In this document: piece after piece, positions 8,642-17,329 of the stretch
Numbering within the stretch: the stretch's first letter is position 1
Layout: each line of letters starts with the position of its first letter
DNA from: Pseudoalteromonas luteoviolacea
Lineage (GTDB): Bacteria; Pseudomonadota; Gammaproteobacteria; Enterobacterales; Alteromonadaceae
Reading direction: 5' to 3'
DNA length: 64,000 nt
Assembly: GCF_001696455.1 (NCBI RefSeq)
Contig: NZ_MAUJ01000006.1
Location: forward strand, 1 to 64,000
The notes under the pieces: model-generated
What the model was told of the DNA's origin: nothing
What the model saw: only the letters and a program-made list of their open reading frames with translations
Databases searched by the model: none
Translations under genes and position numbers: made by a program

Positions 8642-10228
8642 ATGGATATACATCGTCCTATTCGTCGCGCACTTTTAAGCGTGTCAGATAAAACCGGTAT
8701 CGTTGAGTTTGCCCGTGCTCTTGCAGAGTCAGGCGTTGAACTACTTTCTACAGGCGGTACTTGTAAGCTCCTTGCCGAAAATGGCATTCAGGTAACGGAA
8801 GTATCTGACTACACAGGCCACCCAGAGATCATGGATGGTCGCGTGAAAACCCTCCACCCTAAAGTACATGGTGGGATCTTGGGACGTCGTGGCCAAGATG
8901 AAAACGTTATGGCAGACAACAACATCTCTGCTATTGATATGGTTGTAGTTAACTTATACCCCTTTGCACAAACTGTTGCAAAAGCTGACTGCAGCCTAGA
9001 AGATGCAATCGAAAATATCGATATCGGTGGCCCTACAATGGTACGTGCAGCCGCAAAGAACCACAAAGATGTAACAATTGTGGTTAACGCGAGTGACTAT
9101 GACCGCGTACTTGCTGAAATTAAAGCCAACGAAGGCTCAACAACGTATAAAACACGTTTTGACTTGGCTATCGCAGCTTATGAACACACCGCGCAATATG
9201 ACGGTATGATCGCAAACTACTTTGGTAAGCTTGTTGCTGATTACACGGAAGAAGCAGCTGAAGAGACTAAGTTCCCACGTACAATCAATATGCAGTTCAC
9301 TAAAAAGCAAGACATGCGCTACGGTGAAAATTCACACCAAGACGCAGCTTTCTATGTTGAAAACGATATTGAAGAAGCATCGGTAGCAACCGCAAAGCAA
9401 CTTCAAGGTAAAGCATTATCATTCAACAATATCGCAGATACCGACGCTGCACTTGAATGTGTTAAGAGTTTTACAGCGCCTGCATGCGTTATTGTTAAGC
9501 ACGCAAACCCATGTGGTGTTGCTGAAGATAAAGATATCTTAAGCGCCTATGACAGAGCATTCAAAACAGATCCTACCTCTGCTTTCGGCGGCATCATCGC
9601 TTTCAATAGAGAGCTCGATGCGGCAACAGCTAAGGCGATTGTTGAGCGCCAGTTTGTTGAAGTTATCATCGCACCAAGTATTTCAGCAGAAGCAGCTGAA
9701 ATCGTTTCTGAAAAGAAAAATGTTCGCCTACTTGAGTGTGGTCAGTGGGATGTTAAATCTACTGGCGTTGACATCAAACGTGTAAATGGTGGTGTGCTAA
9801 TCCAAGATCGCGACCAAGGCATGGTGACACTCGATGACCTAACAGTTGTATCTAAGCGCCAGCCGACAGAGCAAGAACTTAAAGATTTATTGTTCTGCTG
9901 GAAAGTCGCTAAGTTTGTAAAATCAAACGCGATTGTATATGCACGTGACGGTATGACCATCGGCGTAGGTGCAGGTCAAATGAGCCGCGTATACTCTGCG
10001 AAAATAGCAGGAATCAAAGCAGCTGACGAAAACCTTGAAGTAAAAGGTTCTGTAATGGCGTCAGATGCATTCTTCCCATTCCGAGACGGTATTGATGCCG
10101 CAGCAGAAGCTGGCATTACCGCTGTCATTCAGCCTGGCGGTTCAATGCGTGACGAAGAAGTCATTGCCGCAGCTGATGAAGCGGGTATGGCGATGGTATT
10201 CACAGGAATGCGTCACTTCCGCCATTAA
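8642..10228 (+). CDS. purH: Bifunctional AICAR transformylase / IMP cyclohydrolase PurH
   Basis: PurH catalyses the last two steps of IMP synthesis: formylation of AICAR and ring closure to IMP. The 528-residue protein has the N-terminal MGS-like cyclohydrolase domain (RRALLSVSDKTGIVEFARAL, then GRVKTLHPKVHGGILGRR). The C-terminal transformylase domain includes KHANPCG near residue 288 and SDAFFPFRDGID. Length matches E. coli PurH (529). purD follows after one intervening gene; in E. coli purH and purD are adjacent. A terminator follows purH, so purD may be expressed separately. Confidence 0.98.
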   Translation: MDIHRPIRRALLSVSDKTGIVEFARALAESGVELLSTGGTCKLLAENGIQVTEVSDYTGHPEIMDGRVKTLHPKVHGGILGRRGQDENVMADNNISAIDMVVVNLYPFAQTVAKADCSLEDAIENIDIGGPTMVRAAAKNHKDVTIVVNASDYDRVLAEIKANEGSTTYKTRFDLAIAAYEHTAQYDGMIANYFGKLVADYTEEAAEETKFPRTINMQFTKKQDMRYGENSHQDAAFYVENDIEEASVATAKQLQGKALSFNNIADTDAALECVKSFTAPACVIVKHANPCGVAEDKDILSAYDRAFKTDPTSAFGGIIAFNRELDAATAKAIVERQFVEVIIAPSISAEAAEIVSEKKNVRLLECGQWDVKSTGVDIKRVNGGVLIQDRDQGMVTLDDLTVVSKRQPTEQELKDLLFCWKVAKFVKSNAIVYARDGMTIGVGAGQMSRVYSAKIAGIKAADENLEVKGSVMASDAFFPFRDGIDAAAEAGITAVIQPGGSMRDEEVIAAADEAGMAMVFTGMRHFRH

Positions 10229-10231
10229 TCG

Positions 10232-10266
10232 AAAAGCGCGAGACGTTTAACGTTTCGCGCTTTTTG
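10232..10266 (+). terminator. Intrinsic terminator after purH
   Basis: A stem of about 13 bp (10233-10245 with 10251-10263, one G-T wobble) has a 5-nt loop and runs into the U-tract TTTTTGTTT. It begins 4 bp after the purH stop codon. Confidence 0.9.
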
Positions 10267-10328
10267 TTTGCACCAAATTCAAGTATTCTGGCCAAAAGAC
10301 AATCACAATAACTTGAAGGAACTGAATA

Positions 10329-11159
10329 ATGAAATTAGGTATTAAAGCTTTAATTGCCGCGGGCATCGTCACTGCCATCGCTGGTTGTAGCAGTACAGGT
10401 GGTTCTGAGAGCTCAACGGTTGGTATTGCCAAAGCTGCGCAAAGTGGTGAGCGAGCAGAGAGCAACCGTGCACGTGACAAATACCGCAATCCAGTCCAAA
10501 CATTGGAGTTTTTTGGTCTTAAGCCGAATATGACCGTGGTAGAAATTTCTCCAGGCGGTGGTTGGTACACCGAAATACTGGCACCAACGATTAAGGGTCA
10601 AGGTACGCTATATGCCGCACACTTCCCTGCAAGTTCTGAAAGAGAGTATTTTAAGAATTCGCTTGCCGCCTTTAAAGATAAAGTTTCTACCGATCCGCGC
10701 TTTAGTGAAGTGAAAGTTACTGAGTTCTCAGCGGCTTCTCACCACGACGTGGCACCAGCTGGCTCTGCGGACATGGTTTTAACGTTCCGCAACGTGCACA
10801 ATTGGTATATGCGCCCAGGTGACGAAGGTGTTTTAAATTCTTTTAAAGCATTTCATAAAGCCCTAAAACCTGGTGGTATCTTGGGTGTGGTGGAGCACCG
10901 TTTACCGGAGCACCGCAACACAGAAGATCAGAAACGTTCAGGTTATATGAAGCAAAGCTACGTCATCGAAATGGCGAAGAAAGCGGGCTTTGAATTGGTA
11001 GCAAGCAGCGAAATCAATGCTAACCCTTTAGACAGCGCAAACCACCCGCGTGGTGTTTGGACGCTACCGCCTAGACTTGCGCTTGGAGACGAAAAGTCAG
11101 CGCAGTACAAGGCGATTGGGGAAAGCGACCGTATGACTTTAAAGTTTAAAAAGATTTAA
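10329..11159 (+). CDS. Exported lipoprotein with a class I SAM-methyltransferase fold
   Basis: The 276-residue product starts with a lipoprotein signal peptide (MKLGIKALIAAGIVTAIAGC, lipobox IAGC, Cys20). The rest resembles a class I methyltransferase of the COG4798 type. A motif-I-like VVEISPGGGWYTEIL lies near residues 71-85, DMVLTFRNVHNWYM falls in the motif-IV region, and LKPGGILGVVEHR occurs later. A lipid-anchored envelope location is unexpected for a SAM-dependent enzyme, so substrate and even activity are open. It lies between purH and purD, 15 bp before purD, and may be co-transcribed with purD. An AAGGAACTGAATA ribosome-binding site supports the ATG. Confidence 0.85.
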   Translation: MKLGIKALIAAGIVTAIAGCSSTGGSESSTVGIAKAAQSGERAESNRARDKYRNPVQTLEFFGLKPNMTVVEISPGGGWYTEILAPTIKGQGTLYAAHFPASSEREYFKNSLAAFKDKVSTDPRFSEVKVTEFSAASHHDVAPAGSADMVLTFRNVHNWYMRPGDEGVLNSFKAFHKALKPGGILGVVEHRLPEHRNTEDQKRSGYMKQSYVIEMAKKAGFELVASSEINANPLDSANHPRGVWTLPPRLALGDEKSAQYKAIGESDRMTLKFKKI

Positions 11160-11173
11160 TAGGAAACTTTGCC

Positions 11174-12457
11174 ATGAATGTACTTGTCATTGGCAGCGGT
11201 GGCCGCGAACACGCACTCGCGTTCAAAGCCGCTCAAAACCCATCTGTAAAAACTGTATTTGTTGCACCTGGTAACGCAGGTACGGCACTTGAACCAAAGC
11301 TTGAAAATGTCGCGATTGGCGTTGAAGATCTAGACGCATTAGTGGCATTTGCAAAAGAGCAAAAGGTTGAACTTACGATTGTAGGACCTGAAGCACCGCT
11401 TGTTATTGGTGTGGTAGATCGCTTCCGTTCAGAAGGTTTAGCGATATTCGGCCCAACTCAAGCTGCTGCGCAGTTAGAAGGCTCAAAATCTTTCACGAAA
11501 GACTTTTTAGCCAGACATAGCATCCCAACGGCGAGCTATCAGACATTTACTGAGATAGACCCAGCCATTGCATATGTTAAAGCGCAAGGTGCACCAATTG
11601 TTGTTAAAGCAGATGGTTTAGCGGCTGGTAAAGGCGTCATCGTTGCAATGACAGAAGCTGAGGCTGAAGAAGCAATTCGTGACATGCTCGCTGGCAATGC
11701 ATTTGGGGATGCAGGCAGCCGAGTAGTAATTGAAGAGTTTCTTGAAGGTGAAGAAGCATCTTTCATCGTCATGGTAGATGGCAAAAACGTGTTACCTTTT
11801 GCCACCAGCCAAGACCATAAGCGTGCATACAATGGCGATCAGGGTCCAAACACTGGCGGCATGGGCGCATACTCACCGGCCCCTGTCGTGACACAGGAAA
11901 TCCATAATCGCATTATGGACGAGGTAATTAACCCCACTGTTGAAGGCATGGCGGCTGAAGGCCACCCTTATACAGGATTCCTATATGCCGGCTTGATGAT
12001 CACAGCCGATGGCACGCCAAAAGTTATTGAATATAACTGTCGTTTTGGTGATCCAGAAACACAACCTATTATGCTTCGCTTGCAGTCAGACCTAGTTTCA
12101 TTAATTGAAGCTGCGAACAGACAAGAACTTGACCAAACAGATATTCAGTTTGATCCAAGAGCTGCTGTGGGTGTTGTACTGGCGGCTAAAGGCTACCCAG
12201 CAAGCTATCCAAAAGGGGATGCGATTTCAGGTCTTCAAGTAGAGTATTCTGAAGGTGAAAAAGTATTCCATGCGGGTACTAAACAACAGGGTAACGATGT
12301 TGTGACTGCGGGTGGACGTGTACTGTGTGCAACAGCACTTGGCCACTCAGTGACTGAAGCTCAGAAACGCGCTTATGCACTGGTAAAAGACATTCATTGG
12401 GATGGTGTTGAATATCGTACAGATATTGCCTACCGAGCGATTGCCAGAGAGCAATAG
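11174..12457 (+). CDS. purD: Phosphoribosylamine-glycine ligase PurD
   Basis: PurD (GAR synthetase) joins glycine to 5-phosphoribosylamine with ATP in purine synthesis. The 427-residue protein has the N-terminal MNVLVIGSGGREHALAFK motif and the ATP-grasp core (VVKADGLAAGKGVIVA near residues 138-153, then EEFLEGEEASF). The signature RFGDPETQP follows at about 288-296. Length is as in E. coli (429). It follows the exported methyltransferase-like gene by 14 bp and ends at a terminator. Confidence 0.98.
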   Translation: MNVLVIGSGGREHALAFKAAQNPSVKTVFVAPGNAGTALEPKLENVAIGVEDLDALVAFAKEQKVELTIVGPEAPLVIGVVDRFRSEGLAIFGPTQAAAQLEGSKSFTKDFLARHSIPTASYQTFTEIDPAIAYVKAQGAPIVVKADGLAAGKGVIVAMTEAEAEEAIRDMLAGNAFGDAGSRVVIEEFLEGEEASFIVMVDGKNVLPFATSQDHKRAYNGDQGPNTGGMGAYSPAPVVTQEIHNRIMDEVINPTVEGMAAEGHPYTGFLYAGLMITADGTPKVIEYNCRFGDPETQPIMLRLQSDLVSLIEAANRQELDQTDIQFDPRAAVGVVLAAKGYPASYPKGDAISGLQVEYSEGEKVFHAGTKQQGNDVVTAGGRVLCATALGHSVTEAQKRAYALVKDIHWDGVEYRTDIAYRAIAREQ

Positions 12458-12474
12458 CCTCTGTAAATAGTAAT

Positions 12475-12505
12475 AAAAGCGGCTGTTAATCGGCCGCTTT
12501 TTTAT
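12475..12505 (+). terminator. Intrinsic terminator after purD
   Basis: The stem GCGGCTG / CGGCCGC (12479-12485 with 12491-12497, one wobble pair), flanked by AAA and a T7 run, lies about 20 bp after purD. Confidence 0.9.
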
Positions 12506-12648
12506 TTTAAATAATAAAATATTGAATAAAAATAAAAACCAATATCAATTTCAAACAATTGAAATATATGTGTTTTTTATTTTTACCATTGGTATTTTGC
12601 ACCTGACTTGCTAGGATCTCCTTTTGATTCATCTTTAGGGGCGTAAAG

Positions 12649-13461
12649 ATGCAAGGTACTTTGAAAAAACTCAAAGCCACACTCACAAACCCAATTCAAT
12701 ACCAATTGCCAATTGGCGATGAGCTCGTCAACCTTAACGAGTACTTTGGTCGTGAAATTACACTGACCTTTAGCGGTAATATTTATTGTTGTAGCTGCGG
12801 TAAGAAAACTAAAAAAAGCTACTCACAAGGCCATTGCTTCGTCTGCATGAAAAAGCTAGCAAGCTGCGATATGTGCATTATGAAGCCTGAAACCTGTCAC
12901 TTTGATAAAGGCACTTGCCGAGAGCCGGAGTGGGGGGAAGCTAATTGTATGATCCCGCATTATGTCTATTTAGCCAACACATCAGGGTTAAAAGTTGGTA
13001 TCACTCGACACACTCAGATCCCGACACGTTGGATAGATCAAGGCGCCACACAAGCTCTGCCTATTTTCAAGGTTCAAACACGCTTACAGTCTGGCCTCGT
13101 AGAAGTCGCACTGGCAGAATTTATTGCCGACAAGACCAATTGGCGCAATATGCTTAAAGGGATAAACCCCGAGCTAGACCTTAAAGACAGCGCACAAATC
13201 TTGATCCCCAAGATTCAAGAGAAATTAGATGAATTGGCGCAGCTGTTTGGCGCTACGGCAATCGAAAGGTTAGATGAAGATGTGGTTGATCTCACTTTCC
13301 CTGTGAATGACTACCCGACAAAAATAAGCTCTTTTAACTTTGATAAAGAGCCTACGGTAACGGGCGTTTTAAAAGGGATAAAAGGCCAATACCTCATTTT
13401 TGAAAACGGCGTGATCAATATCCGTAAATTCACTTCTTACGAGGTCAGTTTCTCGGCCTGA
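12649..13461 (+). CDS. DUF2797 domain-containing protein
   Basis: I recognise this 270-residue protein as a DUF2797 member; its function is unknown. The N-terminal part is rich in cysteines arranged like zinc ligands: CCSCGKK near residues 47-53, CFVCMKK, SCDMC, and further Cys/His to about residue 105. It is followed by YVYLANTSGLKVGITR, which resembles the start of GIY-YIG-type nuclease folds; that link is my inference. The C-terminal third looks like a small beta-rich domain (VTGVLKGIKGQYLIFENGVINIRK). An RBS-like GGGGCG precedes the ATG. Its last 25 bp overlap the convergent GGDEF-EAL gene. Confidence 0.8.
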   Translation: MQGTLKKLKATLTNPIQYQLPIGDELVNLNEYFGREITLTFSGNIYCCSCGKKTKKSYSQGHCFVCMKKLASCDMCIMKPETCHFDKGTCREPEWGEANCMIPHYVYLANTSGLKVGITRHTQIPTRWIDQGATQALPIFKVQTRLQSGLVEVALAEFIADKTNWRNMLKGINPELDLKDSAQILIPKIQEKLDELAQLFGATAIERLDEDVVDLTFPVNDYPTKISSFNFDKEPTVTGVLKGIKGQYLIFENGVINIRKFTSYEVSFSA

Positions 13462-15953
13462 TAAAACCCAGCCCAAGCCGCTTGCGAGAGCGGCTTGCAG
13501 TATAAATACCCTTGCATAGCATGGCAGCCTAGCTTTTGTAAAAACTGCATTTGCTCTGGCTTTTCAACGCCCTCTGCCACCACATGCAAGTTGAGCGCTT
13601 TCGCCATCGCAACGATCGCACTCACGACCTCACTATTGCCATATTCATCAGGGATTTTTGCGATAAAACTGGGATCTATTTTTAAAATGTCTATCGGTAA
13701 TTTGGTCAGGTAACTCAATGCAGAATATCCGGTCCCAAAGTCGTCTAACGCGATACTCACCCCTAACTTTTTCAAGTCACCCAATACCGTTTTTGCTTTT
13801 TGAAAGTTTCCAACGAAGCAACTTTCAGTGAGCTCTAACTCAATCTGGCTTCCCGTTACACCATACTTATCCAGTGCAGATTTCAGCGTATTAACTAAAT
13901 TCCCTTGTGTCAGGTGTTGTGCTGAAACATTAATAGCTAACCGACGAACTTCACAGCCTTGTTGATGCCAAAAGGCCAACTGTGCACACGCTCGATCAAT
14001 CACCCACTCATCCAATTTGACAATCAACCCCAACTCCTCTGCCAGTGGAATAAATTGCCCCGGTGAAATCATACCTAGGTTAGGGTCTTGCCATCGCAAT
14101 AAGCACTCTAAACTCATAATGCGGCCACTGGCTAAACATTTTAAAGGCTGAAAGTACAGTTCAAACTCACCGTTTTCAAGCGCACTTTGGAAACGACTCT
14201 GCATCGATAACCGTTCCAAAGAACGCGCATTCATTGAGGCTTTATACATCTGAAATGAGTTTCTCCCTAACTCTTTTGAACGATACATAGCAACGTCAGC
14301 ATGCTTGAGTAGGCTCTCACTGTCTAATCCATCCTCTGGGTACATGGAAGCGCCTAACGAGGCGGTCGCTGCAACGGAAATTTCCCCCAAATTAAAGGAC
14401 TTGTTAAATTGTAATAACAGCTTATCGGCAAAAGAAAGTACGCTTTCCACTTCGCTTACTTCGGTAAGAAGCACGACAAATTCATCCCCCCCCAAACGTG
14501 CTAATGTATCACCCTCTTTGAGTATTGACTTGATGCGCTCACTCACCTGAATTAGTAGTTTATCCCCTGCACTATGACCTAACGTATCATTCACTTCTTT
14601 AAAGCGGTCCAAATCAATGAACATAATACTAATTCTTTGATTGTCACGATGCGCTGACGCCAACGCCATTGCCAGTCGATCGTAAAATAATCGCCGATTT
14701 GGTAATCCCGTTAGCTCATCAAAATAGGCAAGCCTTGCAATTTTTTCTTCTGCATTTTTACGCTCTGTAATATCACTGAAAATCGCAGCATAGAGCACTT
14801 CATCACTGTAGGGTTCATTGATCTCAATGATCGTTAACCACTCAACATAAATTTCACCGTTTTTCTTTTTATTACAGATCTCTCCTTGCCAAACCCCTTT
14901 TTCTCTCAGCTCTGCCCACATGGTATCGTAGTAGGGTTTTTCATGTAATCCTGAGCTCAAAAGGCTGGGCTTTTTACCAATGACTTCATAATCTTGATAC
15001 CCTGTTAAAGCACTGAAAGCTGGGTTTATTTGAATTATTTCTCCGCTGCTTCGCGTGATCATAATGCCATCTAACGATGCATCAATGATGCGATTTGCTA
15101 AGTATAAGTTCTTTTCTGATTTTCTAAGGGCAATATCCCGCTGCGCAAGTACATTTTCTAATTCGCTACAGTAGGCAGTTTCAATTTCTGTCAGCACATT
15201 TTTTAGTGCCAATAATCCAACAACTTGCTGCGTTTGAGGTGCTCTCACAACCAAATGCCGAATAGATTTTGCGGTCATTTTTCTGTAGGCATCAAATAGA
15301 CTGTCATCAGGTGTCATGGATAACATGGGATAACTCGCCAATTGCCAACAAGGCATTTGCCACTGTGGCTCTAAGATTGCGTATGCCACATCCCTTTGGG
15401 TGATAATGCCAAATTCATTCAATTGCTGATGATAAACCAATACAGCTGTTGCACTTTCAGTGCGCATCACCTCTATCGCCTCGCTGACACATTGCTCGCT
15501 ATCAAGTATTTTTACGCTAGAGTCATAATGATCAGCAATGGGACGAAAATGTAAGTAATGATCTAGGCCTTGGTTACGCACGATATCCGATAGAGACACT
15601 ACGCCAATTGGCGCAAAGTCTTCATCTTTGACTAACAGGTGCCGAATGCCCAGCTGATGAAGTTTAACCGTCGCTTCGCTGAGTGTTTTATCGACCAATA
15701 TATCATGGACTGGCGAAGTCATAACCTGCCCAATGGGCAACTCCATAATGCGAATATTTTTAATATCAAGTTTGACACAGTCTGATTCGGTCCAAATGCC
15801 GACGATTTCTCCATGATGTTTGACGAAAATGGAGCTAATACTGTGTTTTTGCATTATGCAGAGCGCATCATACAAGCAGGTCGAATAATCACATGACAGT
15901 AAGTTAGTCGAAAACACGTCTTTTATTTTCAGCTGACGTGAATCACCCATCAT
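13437..15953 (-). CDS. CBS-PAS-GGDEF-EAL signalling protein
   Basis: This is a soluble c-di-GMP turnover protein of 838 residues from the ATGATG at 15953, which has a well-placed GAGGAAAG ribosome-binding site; an in-frame GTG at 16001 lacks one. Two pairs of CBS domains (about residues 10-270) are followed by a PAS domain (about 290-410). Next come a GGDEF domain with an intact RLGGDEF near 488, and an EAL-type domain. Its signature reads ECLLRW instead of EALLRW, but the other metal and catalytic residues (NVS, ELTES, DDFGTGYS, KID, AEGVE, QGY) are all present, so phosphodiesterase activity is possible. CBS domains suggest adenine-nucleotide sensing. An 8-bp G tract encodes the Gly-Gly of GGDEF. 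Confidence 0.92.
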   Translation of the reverse strand: MMGDSRQLKIKDVFSTNLLSCDYSTCLYDALCIMQKHSISSIFVKHHGEIVGIWTESDCVKLDIKNIRIMELPIGQVMTSPVHDILVDKTLSEATVKLHQLGIRHLLVKDEDFAPIGVVSLSDIVRNQGLDHYLHFRPIADHYDSSVKILDSEQCVSEAIEVMRTESATAVLVYHQQLNEFGIITQRDVAYAILEPQWQMPCWQLASYPMLSMTPDDSLFDAYRKMTAKSIRHLVVRAPQTQQVVGLLALKNVLTEIETAYCSELENVLAQRDIALRKSEKNLYLANRIIDASLDGIMITRSSGEIIQINPAFSALTGYQDYEVIGKKPSLLSSGLHEKPYYDTMWAELREKGVWQGEICNKKKNGEIYVEWLTIIEINEPYSDEVLYAAIFSDITERKNAEEKIARLAYFDELTGLPNRRLFYDRLAMALASAHRDNQRISIMFIDLDRFKEVNDTLGHSAGDKLLIQVSERIKSILKEGDTLARLGGDEFVVLLTEVSEVESVLSFADKLLLQFNKSFNLGEISVAATASLGASMYPEDGLDSESLLKHADVAMYRSKELGRNSFQMYKASMNARSLERLSMQSRFQSALENGEFELYFQPLKCLASGRIMSLECLLRWQDPNLGMISPGQFIPLAEELGLIVKLDEWVIDRACAQLAFWHQQGCEVRRLAINVSAQHLTQGNLVNTLKSALDKYGVTGSQIELELTESCFVGNFQKAKTVLGDLKKLGVSIALDDFGTGYSALSYLTKLPIDILKIDPSFIAKIPDEYGNSEVVSAIVAMAKALNLHVVAEGVEKPEQMQFLQKLGCHAMQGYLYCKPLSQAAWAGFYQAEKLTS

Positions 15954-16030
15954 AAGCACTTTCCTCGCAATTACACTATCAACTTGAGTATACTTTGCCA
16001 CTTAGTGCCGACTTTGACTGAGAACAAATT

Positions 16031-16333
16031 ATGATGATTAAATCGTACCCATTAGTGCTTATATTCGACCAAAGTATAGAGTATGTGGACAGTGCCAAAT
16101 CCCTACAAGATAGTTTGTTCTACCTTTCAGAAAAGCAATTAAAAACAGCGATATATATAAATGAAGATGCAGAGATCTACGACTTAGATGGCAACCCTCA
16201 GAATGCGCCAAGCTTTCCCTATTTGACGACATTAGTGCAACAAAGACTGGCTTCAGAGGGGCAATGCTGTACAGTAAAGATTCAAATAACTCAATTAGGC
16301 CAACTATTTAGCTTATTGGAAGAGTTTAACTAA
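16031..16333 (+). CDS. Small uncharacterised protein, possibly DUF4144
   Basis: This 100-residue protein starts MMIKSYPLVLIFDQSIEYVD, has no signal peptide and no clear membrane segment, and shows an alternating pattern suggesting a small alpha/beta fold. It resembles short alteromonad proteins annotated as DUF4144, but I cannot verify this. It is divergent from the CBS-PAS-GGDEF-EAL gene, and its stop overlaps the stop of the convergent deacetylase by 4 bp. Function unknown. Confidence 0.7.
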   Translation: MMIKSYPLVLIFDQSIEYVDSAKSLQDSLFYLSEKQLKTAIYINEDAEIYDLDGNPQNAPSFPYLTTLVQQRLASEGQCCTVKIQITQLGQLFSLLEEFN

Positions 16334-17247
16334 AGCTCAGCAAGCGTGCGTAAGTGCGTCTCAACGCTGCGACCTAGCGATGAAAGGTCGTAGCCTCCTT
16401 CTAGACACGAAATGATCCCCAAACAGTTTAACTCCTGACTCAGCACAGCGACTTCTTTTGTGAACCAAGCATAATCACTTTCGACAAACTTAAGTCCGCC
16501 CATGTCATCTTCTAAGTGCGCATCAAATCCCGCACTGATGAATATAAGCTCGGGTTTAAATGCTTTAAGAATAGGTGACCACTGTTGAGAAAACAGCGCC
16601 TTTAAGTCATTGCCATCACTGGCAACAGGCAGCGGTGAGTTTACAATCGTTTCGGTGTTCTCAATTTCGCTATTTGGGTAAAAAGGATATTGAAATAAAG
16701 AGCAAAATAAAACATCAGGATCATCTTTAACAATTGCTTGCGTGCCGTCACCGTGGTGCACATCAATATCTAGCACCGCGATTCGTTTCACCCCCTGCTG
16801 TTTTGCATAAGCGACGGCTATAGCGACATTATTGAACACACAAAACCCGGCAGACTTGGTCTGACTTGCATGATGACCTGGAGGACGTACCGAACAAAAT
16901 GCGGCGTCAAGACGCCCAGCAAGCACTTCATCAACAGCCAAAATACCCGCGCCGACAGCGCGCTCAATCGCTTTTAAAGAATCCTTACATAGTGAAGTAT
17001 CGCCATCTAGTTCTGCCAACCCCTGTTTAGGCATTGCATCATACACTTGCTTGATATGTTCCTCGCTGTGCACCAGAGAAAAATGCTCGGTATCAGCTTT
17101 AGGCGCAGTCAAATGCGTTAAAGCAATATCCAACCCTGACGCTAAAATGCGATCAGAAATCGCGTCCAACCTCTGTGGACATTCAGGGTGCTCTTCCTGC
17201 ATTTTGTGCTTTCGGCAAAATGGATGACTTATGATGGCTGTGCGCAT
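16330..17247 (-). CDS. Histone deacetylase family protein (AcuC/acetylpolyamine amidohydrolase-like)
   Basis: This 305-residue zinc-dependent deacetylase has the full family signature: HPECPQRLDAI near the N-terminus, RPPGHHA, DIDVHHGDGTQ (Asp and His zinc ligands), SAGFDAH (Asp ligand) and LEGGYDL near the C-terminus. Bacterial members deacetylate acetyl-lysine or acetylated small amines; the substrate cannot be read from sequence. It is the last of a minus-strand series (uncharacterised protein, LysE exporter, cyclotransferase-like, serine hydrolase), 82 bp after the serine hydrolase. Confidence 0.93.
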   Translation of the reverse strand: MRTAIISHPFCRKHKMQEEHPECPQRLDAISDRILASGLDIALTHLTAPKADTEHFSLVHSEEHIKQVYDAMPKQGLAELDGDTSLCKDSLKAIERAVGAGILAVDEVLAGRLDAAFCSVRPPGHHASQTKSAGFCVFNNVAIAVAYAKQQGVKRIAVLDIDVHHGDGTQAIVKDDPDVLFCSLFQYPFYPNSEIENTETIVNSPLPVASDGNDLKALFSQQWSPILKAFKPELIFISAGFDAHLEDDMGGLKFVESDYAWFTKEVAVLSQELNCLGIISCLEGGYDLSSLGRSVETHLRTLAEL

Positions 17248-17270
17248 AACAATTCCTTGAGAGAGACCAG

Positions 17271-17315
17271 ACCAAGTGTATCAAAACTCACTTAGGCGAG
17301 CCTTGATACTTTGGT
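17271..17315 (-). terminator. Hairpin between serine hydrolase and deacetylase genes
   Basis: Arms at 17271-17284 and 17303-17315 (ACCAAGTGTATCAA against TTGATACTTTGGT) pair along about 13 bp with one bulge. On the minus strand the hairpin follows the serine hydrolase stop. No strong U-run follows, so it may only be a partial terminator or a processing structure. Confidence 0.45.
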
Positions 17316-17329
17316 TCTATTTATGCTCT

